Shown: positions 11,074-23,235, numbered from the stretch's first letter. The stretch is 64,000 nucleotides of DNA from Astrothelium macrocarpum (GCA_021030915.1 JAGEMR010000003.1:434001-498000), one strand, 5' to 3'. The notes: a model not told the origin generated them from the sequence alone. Numbers and translations: made by a program.

Positions 11074-11760
11074 TTTGCGTCGGATGTCGGGAAGCAGACA
11101 TCGGACTAGATCTATTTTGGCTTTGACCGAACGCTATCACACCAAGGCGAAACAACTGTTGGTCTCGATGGCGTATTGGAGAGCTGCTCCTGCATTAGTT
11201 GGATCATAGCATGATTATGTAAATAGGAGCACAAAGAGACTTCATCCCTTCAAAATCTGCAGGTGCAGCTTGGTCCTGAAACGGTCGGAAGTGACTAAGA
11301 TAAAAGAGACTAGGTATTCAGGATGGAATGGGTGAAGCTTAAGTTGAGAAAAGGGGGATGAAATGGCCAATGCTCTCGCACATGTCAGAGAGCCAAGACG
11401 TTTCAAAATCATCCCTGCATTCCCCAATTTACGCCCCCACTAAGACATCGACTTTTTCTGGAACAAACCCCCCCAATGGTTTGCGACTGTGCTTCTTTTC
11501 TCACTCAAGAACTGCTGACACGCTCACGGCTGTGTGTGGCATATTCGAACCTTCAGCCTCTTCATTTCTAGCCCTTTACGTCATTCGTTCGTTTGCCTGT
11601 TCAATCTTTCAGCCCAGCCTTGAACAAGAGGGCGGCACGGCAATTGCCTTTCAGCTGACGACAACTTTATCGTCTTTCTTCAGCGACTCCGACACAGGAC
11701 AGCGAATATTTCTCAATTCGAAATTTCAACGGCAGAGCAGAGGTGCTGTGCTTGTCTACA
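11074..11760. other. intergenic
   Basis: About 0.7 kb. A 180-codon plus-strand frame (11358-11900) crosses it but ends in the first intron of the next gene, has no recognised motif and is probably 5' leader. Confidence 0.5.
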
Positions 11761-12438
11761 ATGGCGGGCATATTAGGCGATCTTATACCCCTCCTTGTCT
11801 TCTTTATCATCGTTGGAGTAGCTGGTTTTATTGGCTACCATGTAAGTTGATACTCATCCTCCTAGCTAAACTTCAAGATCTTCAACAGATCGTTGTCTAA
11901 TGCACGTTGATCGCATGCAGGTCTACATTGTTGCGAACGCCATTGGCGATACCAGCAAGCAGAGAATGGAGCAAAAGAACATTGCCTTTACGAAGGACGG
12001 CATGAAAGTCGGCATCAAAGAAGTCAAACACGAAGACTACGCCGACAAGACGCAAAAGTACGTCTATTCTTCGCTCAAAACCTCCTTCACCACCAAATAT
12101 AAACTCTCCCGATTCCCCCCAAATGTCTCTCTACAACTTACTAACTCACTTCCCCCATCAGCGTCCTTGTCAAAGCCTGGAACTCCGCCTCCCTCCCCGC
12201 TTACAAGTCCCGCCTCGGATGGAACACCTCGCAACAATCGTCCCCGCGACCTGATGTTCACCGATCTAAATCCGCGCAGCCCACCACCAGCAAAACCTCG
12301 GCGTCTGCACGCCCTTCGACTGGCTCGCGTACGTCGTCGAGTGGGAGCTTGCATAAGAGTACGACGGCGCCTGGATTGCATGCGCCGAGGCCCGCGCCGG
12401 TGAGGCAGATGTCGAATCCGGGGGCCTGGCCTTCGTGA
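11761..12438 (+). CDS. small single-pass membrane protein, conserved-looking, function unknown
   Basis: Exons 11761-11841, 11921-12057 and 12162-12438 give 164 aa. The first 27 residues, up to GYHVYI, make one strongly hydrophobic helix with an N-terminal MAG start. A charged segment (EQKNIAFTKDGMKVGIKEV) follows, then a Ser/Thr/Pro-rich basic tail. The intron ends fit GT-AG and each junction lies where the frame changes. The globular middle looks constrained while the tail is low-complexity. I do not recognise the family. It is probably an ER, vesicle or mitochondrial outer-membrane tether by architecture, but that is a guess. Confidence 0.72.
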
Positions 12439-13542
12439 GTTAGATGAGCTAGAAAGCAAGGGCTTGGATGGAAGAGCGTTCTACAGTGGGGATTAATGAT
12501 GTGGTATGAGTGATGGAATTGTACACATATGAAGCAAGGAATTTACATGGGATGGTTTGGTTCAGATCTCGGATAAGAGCAAACGCTGGAGTTGGAACCG
12601 GGTAGGGTTGCGTGGTGATCTTGTTCAGAGCGGATTTCCAATGTGTATCATTGCTTTGTACATTTGTCTGCCGTACATTGTGCCAATCAATCATTGAGAT
12701 TGAGCTCAAACAAATATTGAGATTAATTAAGAAGACTCGTTGACATACGTTGACATACGTTTATGACATAAACTAGGCCGCTGCTTTTTGGCTACTAAAT
12801 TAGTGAGCCAGGTGAAAGCAAGAGGAAAATCTGATGTAACTCAAGCATTGCTAAAGACTTGGAAGTTGCACAGTCCGTCGACCATCCAGTCAATTGCCTG
12901 CTTTTAAGATGTATTAACATCAAAAGATCAATCCGAATCAAGAAATAAAGATCCGTACACTTACAGATGCAATTTTCCTTCTCAACCATGCAAAGATGTG
13001 TTTTAATGTCCATTTTCAGACTAGCAAAGTCAACCCAAAATTCCGATCTCAATTTCTCGGCCACCGATAATTAGCATTGGCTGAAATTATTTAAGCGAGA
13101 CCTGGGAGATTAAGGCTTCCTAACGTCTTGAAATTCTGTTACAATGCAAGAAAAGTTTTCTGTTCAAAAATAACAGAGTTCTATTATCCTCCCGTTTGGG
13201 TACCAGCGAAGGTCGAATCGCCTACAGAGCGAAGCAGCTGTACTCCATGTTACTTTACTTACCTATACATGATGAGAGAGGCGTACTAATGTCATCCTAG
13301 GTATCCAGTTAGACTGCAACGCAATCACTCGTCATCAAAGAAATATTTCCAAAGTTTCTTCTGTATCAGCTTTGTGCTCAGCCACAATCTGGACCCAGAA
13401 AATAAGGCCAACCACGTCCGAAGGACCAAGGATGCAAAAATCATCACAAAGCAATGTTACTTAACCCTCGAAAGGAACCGGATTGCTATACCAACGAACA
13501 GTTCACCGCCAGTAGTCACATAGGAATCTCTCTTCGCCTCAC
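12439..13542. other. intergenic, AT-rich
   Basis: About 1.1 kb of AT-rich DNA before the HET gene. Contains a direct repeat of GTTGACATACGTT near 12738-12762. No gene, RNA or element recognised. Confidence 0.5.
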
Positions 13543-15681
13543 GTGCAATGCTGGAGATTTGTGCTATCTTCTATCAGTCTACAAAGTGACAACTCTTTTC
13601 ACTGCGTAGGCGCCTGCTCACTCGGAAACGTCGACAACGACCATCTGACGCAAATGGACCGTTTGTTCAGCGTCGGGCCTACAATACACGATAAACGCAA
13701 GGGTGAATGTGACCTACTCGAAAGCGAGCCATCAACAGCAAAGCGGGCTCGATCCGTTGACCAGGGCCGCTTGTGCGACTCTTGTATGAAGATCGACTTT
13801 GACTATATAGCAGATCTCAAATGGACGGACTTCCGCCAAAGATCCTGCGTAGAAGGAGTTCCGATTGCCAGCTTCGAGACTCGTATACAACGAATACCTA
13901 CGAACGATTGTCCTCTTTGCCATCTTTTCTATGCATATGTCAACAGATTAGAGTATAGGCATGAAGTTTTTCGGTTGTGCGCATTTTCTTACATATCTAT
14001 ATCTAAAATGATTCGCATTGATGAATGCGGAGAATTGGTTCAGGCCAGAGATATTCCTTGCCTTGCCATCCCCCGCGTACTCAACCAAGACTACATTTTC
14101 TGTCTCAAGAACGCTGACTATGTATCATCGATCTTCACGCCCCAAAAACTTGAGCCAAGATTCAAATTAGCCGCCTGCAAAGACTGGCTCGCCTATTGTC
14201 AAAGAACCCACCGCTCATGCAAATATGACAGCGCCCCGCCGAGTGGATTACGATTGATCGACTGCAGGTCACTTCGAACAATTGCTGCACCACCACAATC
14301 ATCATACTTAGCTCTCAGCTACGTGTGGGGGCCTGAACGTTACGCTCACAAGAATGAGATCCCACGAACAATTAGGGATGCCATCGCTGTCACGCAAGCG
14401 CTTGGATATAAGTACCTCTGGGTAGATATGTACTGCATAGAGCAAGAAAAAGAAGAAGATAAATATCACCAGATCAACCAGATGGACCTTGTGTACCGAG
14501 CAGCAGACTTGACGATTATTGCTGCAGCAGGCAATGATGCCAATGCTGGCCTTCCCGGAGTTCTAGATACGCCGCGAAACCGGCAACACGTCGTTGAGAT
14601 TGGTGACTTCGTGGTAATGACCAGCCCACGTCATCCCCACAGGACCATTCGCGAGTCGAAATGGTCGACGCGCGCGTGGACTTTGCAAGAAGCTGTGCTG
14701 TCGCGACGGCAGCTCGTGTTTACTGCAGACCAAATGTATTTTGAATGCAATGAAATGAGTTGTTGCGAAAGCCTTCTAGAAGACAGGCACTTTCTTCGCT
14801 CGAAATCTGAGCATAGCGCAAACCAATACTACCATCATGGCGTGTTCTCGGGCGACTCTGGGAGTATCTACAAATATTCTAAGGATTCCTTACGTAGTGG
14901 ATATATCTTTAGGCTGATTAGCCTTATCGAGGAATATACCGCACGAGATCTATCCCACGAACGAGATTCAATAAATGCCTTCATGGGCATTCTCAAGCAC
15001 TTCTGCACACATGGATCCTCCGTAATAGATAACGAAATTTGCTGGCATATTTGGGGTTTGCCATTGGTTTGGAGAAGGAGCGAGTCTTCATTTCTTTGCT
15101 GGCTTCCGATCAATCTTTTCTGGTGGCATCGACCAGACATCCATTCAAATCCAGCTCGGCGCAAAGCTTTCCCTTCCTGGTCGTGGGCCGGATGGAATGG
15201 TGCCGTGTTTTTTCCGGAAGGAAATATCATGGGCGTGGAGAAATACATTTGGTTGGAGTGGGAAGATGGCTCACGGGTTTGCCTAAATCACATTATAAAG
15301 ACTGCCGAACCATTCCAACTGCCGTTCTTGTCGCAACCATATGCCATTCACCTCGAAGGTCTATTTGTTGACCTAACTGAATTTGTTATTGAGCCTTCGA
15401 CATACTGCCAGTCTTTTCGCCTTGGACATCTAAGCGGCAATTTCTTCTGGTCTGTGCCGCATGATAACACGGAGGATATAGCGGCTCGGTTCAAGAAAGG
15501 AGAATACCAGATCTTTACTCTTGGACAGAGGCTTCATTCGTCGCCATCTTGTTTAGTCTTAGAACAGTGTTGTGGCTTCTATTCTCGAGTCGGTACAGCT
15601 TGGTTCAAACCCAGGGATATCCAAATTATATTAGACATGAGACAATTCTTGAGAGAACACCAGGTAGTACGGCTGAGATAA
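13543..15681 (+). CDS. HET (heterokaryon incompatibility) domain protein
   Basis: One exon of 712 aa from the first ATG; an in-frame ATG at 13654 (residue 38, MDRLF) is an equally good start. A basic KRAR patch lies near residue 67. Cys pairs CDSC (79-82) and CPLC (123-126) precede the domain, as in many fungal HET proteins. The HET domain spans about 255-400: YLALSYVWGP, then AIAVTQALGYKYLWVDMYCIEQ, then YRAADLTIIAAAG and STRAWTLQEAVLSRRQLVF. HET domains trigger cell death after non-self fusion or, in some proteins, stress. The C-terminal 300 residues are not a recognised domain. The gene points tail-to-tail at the hydrolase/CorA fusion 1.36 kb away. Confidence 0.93.
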   Translation: MQCWRFVLSSISLQSDNSFHCVGACSLGNVDNDHLTQMDRLFSVGPTIHDKRKGECDLLESEPSTAKRARSVDQGRLCDSCMKIDFDYIADLKWTDFRQRSCVEGVPIASFETRIQRIPTNDCPLCHLFYAYVNRLEYRHEVFRLCAFSYISISKMIRIDECGELVQARDIPCLAIPRVLNQDYIFCLKNADYVSSIFTPQKLEPRFKLAACKDWLAYCQRTHRSCKYDSAPPSGLRLIDCRSLRTIAAPPQSSYLALSYVWGPERYAHKNEIPRTIRDAIAVTQALGYKYLWVDMYCIEQEKEEDKYHQINQMDLVYRAADLTIIAAAGNDANAGLPGVLDTPRNRQHVVEIGDFVVMTSPRHPHRTIRESKWSTRAWTLQEAVLSRRQLVFTADQMYFECNEMSCCESLLEDRHFLRSKSEHSANQYYHHGVFSGDSGSIYKYSKDSLRSGYIFRLISLIEEYTARDLSHERDSINAFMGILKHFCTHGSSVIDNEICWHIWGLPLVWRRSESSFLCWLPINLFWWHRPDIHSNPARRKAFPSWSWAGWNGAVFFPEGNIMGVEKYIWLEWEDGSRVCLNHIIKTAEPFQLPFLSQPYAIHLEGLFVDLTEFVIEPSTYCQSFRLGHLSGNFFWSVPHDNTEDIAARFKKGEYQIFTLGQRLHSSPSCLVLEQCCGFYSRVGTAWFKPRDIQIILDMRQFLREHQVVRLR

Positions 15682-17036
15682 TCTCACGTTCTTCAATAGG
15701 CCACCATCAACGTGAACACTGAGACTCTTTATGAGAATAAATCACGGCTCTACCAAGTCTCCGTAGTTCTTCCCATAGATAGATTCTTGTGATATGGCAA
15801 TGTACTATAACGTGAGGGTTGCTATCCCTTGCTATGAACTATTACTTGCTCGCCTCCGCAATGTGCTCCATACCCATTCTTCACTTTAATCTCCCAACGA
15901 ATATCCAATAAATACTCAAATCTAACAATCTTATTCGTCTCTACCAAAGCCTCCATAACCCAAAAAAGTCTAAGTGCGATGAAAACCCCAATTACCAACA
16001 CACACCCCACGCCATCCGATCATCGTCTCACCACCTGTCCGGTGGCACTGACCCCCTCAACCCTCTACTAAAACTCCGTTTACGCTTTACGATCTTTGTC
16101 GTTTTGCTCAGATCGCCCACTTCCATTTTTACCTCACTGGCATTAATACCAGCATTTTATTACACCTTTAACCCCACTGAGAGCGGTGCTGTCATGTGTT
16201 TCTTCACGCTATAGAACAGGAATTCTTACCGTAGCTCGGGTGTGCTTTGACCAGGATGCAGTAGACCATCGACTAGTTCGCATAGTAGGATAGGGTAGAA
16301 AGAGATGGCTGCTATATTGCCGCAGGAGGTGGTAGGGTGGCCATGCAATGCAAGAAGATATGAACCAATGACATGCACTCCTCTGTAGAAAGATGGCCAT
16401 CCACATATGTCCGTAGCTGATCATCCCCATGCTCCACCTGATCAGTCCGTGTGACTTTGATGTCGTTGTCTTAGCAGTCTTTCTTGCTTAGCAACGACCG
16501 CAAATGACTATCCGGAGTCAAAGAGAGCGGTCATGCAAAGAGTTGGACGGGAGATCTTGGCCGACATACAAAGCGGGAGAATGATAAGTGTGCAATCTCG
16601 TTCTGATTTCTGGAATCGTGAATTCAAGCGAATATTGACTCTTATTATGTTTTGGATTAACAAGGGGACTTAACTCGAACCTTCCCCTGATCACGGCGGA
16701 GCTCACGCTATGCTCTGACAAGACCGATTGGAACCCCAGGTGTGATTCGCTTTTGTACGTAACCCTCGATTTCTTCCGATAGGCTGGGAGTCTTTGCTTT
16801 GTCTTCGTCTTGACATATTGGCACTTCACGAGGTCTCCTGCGTAAGGCATCACCTCGCCATGGGACTGGCTAAATGCAGATAGTAGTATATTCCTGTCCA
16901 CCGTCTCATGCACAAGGTGTTCCGCTTCCGGCCTTGAAAAACTCGTGAGCAATTATTTTTAATAGTTGTCATGCCACCATCGTGTCTCAAGCACTTGGAG
17001 CACAACAATCGCTTTTTTGACTTGAGACCACCCTGC
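15682..17036. other. intergenic between convergent genes
   Basis: About 1.36 kb between two 3' ends. Several 60-140-codon minus-strand frames lie here but none carries a motif or joins the fusion gene in frame. No RNA gene or repeat seen. Confidence 0.5.
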
Positions 17037-20000
17037 TCAACCCGTTTTTCTCTTTCTGAGTATCGGGAATGCATCATCATCAGCTGTGCTGTATTCTGAC
17101 AGCGTTTCCTGCTCGTCAAAAAATTTCGGATCTCCCACTTTTGTGCTCGCCCGTTTTATTTCGCCATTTCCAAGCACGCGACGAACAAGTTCGTACATGC
17201 CGTGATGGAGAAAATGAGAGGCTGCCTGGTATATTAACCGATTGAACGCGAGAAGGAGGGCAATAACAATGAGAGCAGCGGAGATGGATCCCATAAGTAC
17301 GGCAACAGTGTGGATTGGTAGATTGGTAGATTGGCCGCTCCATTCGCGGACATTCATGCCAAAAAAGGATGTGAAGAATGACAGTGGTAGCTGGTTCGAG
17401 GTTAGTCAGGACATGTCCCTTCTTCATGAAAACGTGGACCCACAAAAACGATGGTGAAGATTGTAAAGAACATAATCGCTCTGCCCTGTTCAGCAGCTAC
17501 CATTGTCGATTGCCTGGCGAGCCACATCTCATCAACGTTGGCCTGTTTTTGCTTCATATCGAGAAGCGTTTTGTACTGTGAATTGTTAGATTCTGAGCGT
17601 TGTCACGGTTTTGTTCGACATACAGCATCTTGGGCGGCACGACAATCCGCAATCATGTTCTCAGTCTCCGCCTTGTAATTCGCAATTTTGATCAACGTTT
17701 CTGCTAAGCGCTCCCTTGAGGACAGCTTTCTTCTTAGTTGAGCCATGGCTGTTTTCCACTGCTCTACCATGCTTTGGATAACCACAGTCTGCTCGTTGAA
17801 TAACTTCAGTAGGGTCGTCAACTCGTCCTCGATATCTCGGAGTTCAAGATAGTTGGCGAGGTCGTTACTGCTATCGACAAGGATCTTCGATGATTGGGAG
17901 TATCTATCAAGCCGCCCAAGCATTTCGTTCTGATGATTATCCCGGAATCTCTTGAAGGACTCAGTCTGCTCTTCGGTCTGAACGATATATTAGTACTGAT
18001 TACCTCAAAGAGATGAGACCTGTTCAGAAACTGACCAATTGACTTATGTAGTCTTCAAAAATGCGAAAGACTTGCAGATCCTTCTCTGACATGTGGTCAA
18101 GAAAGACAGTGACCGCATTGCAGACGACGAGAGCTATAAAATCGTAGGGATTATCACATTTGGTAGCAAATTGCGGATCTCCATTAACATCATTGTATAT
18201 GGCTTTTCGCAAATCTGCAGGCTGAAATGGCGGATCACCATCGCGCTCCTCCTTGGGTGCAAAACAAGTCAATACCGTATCTGTGATATTTATTAACATG
18301 CTAGATATGTATTGGCGAGCGAGTCATAATCCAACGAAATCTCCGTGACAAAAACTCACCTCCATCAGCAACCCAGCACCAAAGTTGGTCAACTATGAGC
18401 ACTTTACTTCGATCCTGGTGACGCACCTGACTTGCGCGATGGATGCGACGGCTTTGCTTTGCAGGGTCGCTTCGACGTCTGGATTTGACTAGGAAGCGAC
18501 TTGAGGAATTTGCTGTTCTCCCCAAAGGATTCTGACCCATCACGCTGTTGGTAGCCTTGTCGACGAGTTCAGGATCGCTTTTTACTGGCCTGGTTCTTTT
18601 GTAAAGAACTTGATCCTCATCTCTTGCCGCGGTGCTACGGAGCGTTGGATATCTATATTGGTCTAGAGATCTGCGATGATGCATATGTAGGCCTGCGGAG
18701 TTGAACAAATACTGCCAAAGTAACTTGGGTTCTATCAGATCGCTTTGCGCCACTTCCTCGTCAACGGGATTTGGCCGTTGTTGACCAACCCTTTTCTTTA
18801 TGAGGGCGTTCCGATCGGAAAGAGCTCCAAAGTTATCCCAGTGGAGATACGGCAGCTAAGTGGTCAATTAGTATAGGCCCTCAAACGTGAAGTAATTCGA
18901 ATCTTGGACATACATAGACGACCATCTGTAGATCATGAGCGATGATATCGTCTGGTGTCAGTGACGTGGCCATGGGCAAAGATTCAAAATATGGCTCCAT
19001 GTAGCGGGCGTGTGGAGAATCATGGCGCGCGACGTGCTGTTTGAATGCCCACGCCTGCGGCCGTAATAGATTCTCAAACATTCTGGGCTTTTTCTTCTCT
19101 TCTGCAATGGTTTGAAAGACATTTTGAACAAAGAGCATACTATTACACGGGATATGAATCCAGCGAAACCGCCGACTTGTAATATTGGGAACTTGATAAT
19201 TCTTTCTCTTCGCTGGCGTGCTCCTTTCACTTTCCTCGAGAATCTCAGGACGGGGTAACCAGGCGGCTGGCCCTGTTTCGGGTTTTGAAGGCAGTGCCAC
19301 AGGCTTGACAGGCTCAGATCTTCTTTCTCTGCCATCATTAGAGGCTGGAATGCTGGTTATGCCCAGATGTAATTCCTTGCGGTCAATTTCTGCATGACCT
19401 TCGTTTTCATGAGATGGAGGTTCAATTACTATACTCGGTAGGTCTTGAACCCTCTCCATACTACTGGATCGTGTGGCAGTCATATGACTGTCGCTTCGTT
19501 CCAAAGGAGGAGTCGGAGGAGTTTGAACAAAAGAAGGGACCGCACCAAAGTCTTTGGTAGAAATTCCTGTACGATTTAGAATCTTTGTGTCGAATTCAAT
19601 CTTGGATTCTTGTCGCTGAGCCTCGAGATCAGATCTTGTTCGGCGGCCTCTTAACCATTGGAACGAGGAGATGTCGTCTTCTTCATTGGATTTCGACACA
19701 ATCTTGTCACGCAGTTTGCTGCGAAATTCCGAAGGTATTGCAGATTTTGGGATCCGAGTATCGACCTTGCCATTCACTGCTGTGATTGAAGTGGCGCTAT
19801 GGCGTCGCGAAGATCTTATGCGGCCAGGCGATCTGTTTCTTTCCCTTGCTGTATCAATGACAGCTTCAGTATCTCTCACTTCTTTGAGTCGCTCATTCAA
19901 ACATTGCCTGGGACCCTTGTGTAGCAGATCATGAAGTGAAGGAGTTGCTGACCAGAGTTTAATTGATGATTCGTTGCCGTCAGTTGTTGATTCGTAGAAG

Positions 20001-21198
20001 ACATGGACATCCGACTTGAGTTCTTCTTGGATCCAACTCAAATCGTGTTGAAAATCCGGACGAAGGCTACGAATCAAAGACTGGAGTTCCTCGATATATC
20101 CTTTAAAGGCTTCTGCGTCAAAGTCTTCATCCGCCCCGAATCTACTGAGAGGGCCGTGCTCGCAATCAACGGGGACTACTTTTTCACTTCCAATATGGAG
20201 TTCTGCATTGCTGAGCATCGCGCTACGAGTATCAACGACCTACTCGGTCTGTTAGTCTGCCATCGAGTATTAAAAGCGATTATCCTAGAACACAAACTTA
20301 CACTTAGTTCAACCACTTCAAGCTCTTCACCTTCTCCACTTCCGCCAGAAAGGACTTTGAGATTGGTGGGATAGGCTTCTACAAACGTCCAAATCTTTCT
20401 CATTCCACGCGCTAGGGGGGCGAATTCCCGACTAAGCTGCATGAGCTTCTCTCGATTATCCGCACTGAGTTCATTGCGCAGTTGGTCTTCCATGTGCTTC
20501 CACCTCCGAGTCTTGGCGTGCCGATCTGACGAAGATCGTAGCCTGTCGGCATCGGTACTATCTCTTCCACCAAAGGCTCCATTACTCAGGCGCTCGTCAG
20601 GAGTAGGTGTACACAGTAGCTCTCTTACGCTCGAGAGGTATGTTTCGTCGGATAGTACGTCGCTGCCATAATCTGTGTTTTGTGAGTGTGCATAGTTTGA
20701 TTTGATGGGACAAGATGAAAGCGTACGCGGGACCCCAAAAAATGCGACTGAAAAGCAGTTGAAAGCAACCTGGTTCCACAACTTGTTCTCCGACGCTTTA
20801 GCTGAGACAAGTGCCTTTTTGACTACCAGACCCCCAGTATTGTGCCCGGCAAAATGCAATTGCCGTGGCTTCGATGTGTTAAGATTGGCAACACTCCTCA
20901 GCAGCTCATTGGCGTAATTGGCGATTGCATCGCCCTCGACAGGGTCTGGGTAGGTGTACAAATGTACACGCGCACGGCGTACGTTATCGTAGATTGTCTT
21001 AAACGGAGGATCTCGCTCGGATGCAAAGGTTGCTCTTTGTGGATGTTTCCAGGCCCATTTGGGATCGGCGCCAATGGCTGGAACTGCGATAATGCTACAC
21101 AAAGTCAGCACACGCCGATAAAAGGCGCACCAAGCAATGACTGCGACTCACTCGATTTCGGTGTGTGGATACGATGGCTCTACAAGAGTCAACGGCAT
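17037..21198 (-). CDS. alpha/beta-hydrolase (SERAC1/PGAP1-like) fused to CorA-like transporter domain
   Basis: Nine exons, in reading order 21198-21152, 21094-20727, 20672-20302, 20239-18914, 18855-18360, 18280-18036, 17977-17624, 17575-17444 and 17390-17037, give 1231 codons (1230 aa). N-terminal part: IIAVPAIGADP near residue 17 is the usual oxyanion-loop strand, then GHNTG at 99-103 where the family has GHSxG, so the nucleophile Ser is Asn101, then FFGVPH. The segment LSVVDTRSAMLSN followed by VVPVDCEHGPLSRF is typical of this hydrolase in fungal multidomain proteins. A long charged linker follows. The C-terminal part is CorA-like: HIPCNSMLFVQN, VLIVDQLWCWV, a coiled coil, a first membrane helix, then FFGMN (Gly1124-Asn1126), the CorA signature, and a second helix. 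Asn101 suggests a non-catalytic hydrolase fold. Whether it transports Mg2+ is unknown; many fungal CorA-like proteins lack the canonical residues. Confidence 0.85.
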
Positions 21199-21595
21199 CT
21201 CCAGTCTCAGATGGCGGTCTATCCATCGCGCGCATGGTGTTGAGGCACTCAGCTACAATGGCCATGGCCTGGAGCACGGTAACATAACTAGCGTCTTGGT
21301 ATGAGGCTCTGCACATTTTGGCGCTGTCAAATCCTGCAACTTATTGGGTGATTACACATGAAGCGGCAAGTGTAGGGATGAAATGCATAGGTCTAGATGC
21401 TTCGCCCAATCAAGGCACGCGATTCTCGCTTCTAGTCGGTCGGAGTACAGCGCGGACCGTCCGTCGGCTTATCCACGTTATTTTTAAAAGGCGGGCATAT
21501 CAGCTCCGATGTGGTTTTTTGAGCCAAGAAGGTATCGCCATAGGAAGATGATGACGGATCCGAAGGATCTTTTTAATTCATCTTTAGAATAGTTT
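21199..21595. other. intergenic
   Basis: About 0.4 kb: promoter of the hydrolase/CorA gene and 3' end of the phytase gene. Nothing else seen. Confidence 0.5.
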
Positions 21596-23235
21596 TCAAA
21601 GATAGCACTCGTCCCAATGACCTCCGGACTTCGCAAAAGCAAGAGACTCAAGAAATGTACTTAAGCGGCATCTTCCAAATCTGTCAGCTCCGCAGTTCTG
21701 CAGGGGCACGACTCGATCATTCACGAGTATCCGGACAAGCTCTTCCCTCTGATTCCGACATGACATCTTCTCGATATAGATTCGGGCTGCAAATGGCGTT
21801 GTCCAACTTGTCGAAAAACCGCCAACCTCATCTGGTGCCCTGGCTTCAGTCATTGGTAGAAGTCCATTGGTCATGCTGAAATTGTACAAGCCAAGCGCAG
21901 CCAACGAGGCAAGCATGTTACTGTCATGACTAAAATCTGCGTAAAGCGGATAGTCTTTGCCCAGCGGAAAGGTGATTTGACTGTCGTCAAGCGTATGGTC
22001 TATATTCGTATAAAGATCGCTAGCCACGTAACTTCTTTCTCCTGTCAGACGAGCAAGAAGCTCTTCGACCCAACCTACACCTTGTGTCGGACCGAGTGGG
22101 TTACCAAAGCCATAACCATAGTACTTCCCAAGCGACCGGTAATAATCGTACTGCCGCCACTCGTCAACAGTGAATAGACTGCAAAAGTCTGACAAGGTTC
22201 CTATGGGCGAAGCGACTGTTTTGAAAGGACATAGATCCATGAGCAAGATTACATCGTACACAGAAAAACCCGCGCCTGGTACATCGTGGTTCAACCTCCT
22301 CTGCATTGGCGGAACGAAAACGGAAGACCACACTTTTCGAGCCTCAATACTTATCTCTGAGATTGGAGGTGTTTCAAATGCCTTGCATGTGCCATGTCTG
22401 AGAGTATTGTTCGAGCCTTCGTCCTCGCTGATCAAGAGGATAGGATAAGGGTAAGTAGTATTTAGAAATCTATGAGGAGAGATGGCAGTCAATAAATCTT
22501 GAGCATAGGTGGTGTCCAAGAAATTTTGAGAAAAGGCGGTCTTCAAAGACTCTCGAGCGGCGTGAAAGCCTTGAGTGAAGTTTACAGCACTTCCCACCAT
22601 GCGAGGCTGATCACCAGCGCGAATAAAAAGTGTGTGATTGGCAGCTAGATGGGAATAGCGGTTGAAAAATTTGGTACCTGAATTGACCATTTGTTGTTGT
22701 CCAAAGAGTGTGAGCTCTTCAATATCAAGGGAGTAGGTAAAATCTGCCAAAAATGCGTATTTGCCTGTCAGACTGGACTTTGGCGCTTTTTTTTGTATCC
22801 TGTCAATCAGTTCAAGATATTCAGAGGTTCTGGTAATGGTGGGACCTCGGGCGCCATGTCTGGACAAGAGCTGCGCAAAGGTTATGCGGCATTGGCTGGG
22901 TACGGATGCGGAGATGTCTGTACGCACGGTAAAATATGGCGAGTATTGGCCCCAGTAATGTGAAATTGGGGAAGAGCATCGAAATCCATAGTCGACCGTG
23001 TCGCAAGAGCTCGCAAGGGCTCGATTTACATGGAGCCCGTTGATCCTACGCAATCTTTTAGCTAGATTCCGTGATTAAGATCAATTGAAATTTACGGGAG
23101 ATATAGTAGTCTGAAGATGAGAAACAGGAGCGTCATCAAGGTAATTGGTAGCCAACGAAAAAGACTCGGTCTTCGAATGCCTTGGCCAAGGAATGAAATT
23201 TCATGTTGCCTTCGGCGAGATTTGCCATGATACAT
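21596..23235 (-). CDS. phytase-type histidine acid phosphatase with N-terminal membrane anchor
   Basis: It releases phosphate from phytate or related monoesters. The main exon (21596-23054) encodes RHGARGPT, the catalytic histidine motif, an early CDTVDYGFRC and ISHYWGQYSPYF typical of fungal phytases, many N-glycosylation sites, and the C-terminal SHDSN proton-donor motif. The main exon lacks an ATG before the mature region. Joining exon 1 (23235-23096) across a 41-bp GT-AG intron supplies a start: a short Arg-rich segment followed by a hydrophobic stretch at about 29-46, giving 532 aa. That looks like a type II signal anchor, not a cleavable secretion signal, so the enzyme would be membrane-tethered with its catalytic part outside. 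The short intron makes exon 1 less certain than the rest. Confidence 0.85.

Noticed and set aside
11358..11900. 180-codon plus-strand frame
   Set aside because: Runs through the 5' leader and into intron 1 of the small membrane protein gene in another frame; no homology seen.
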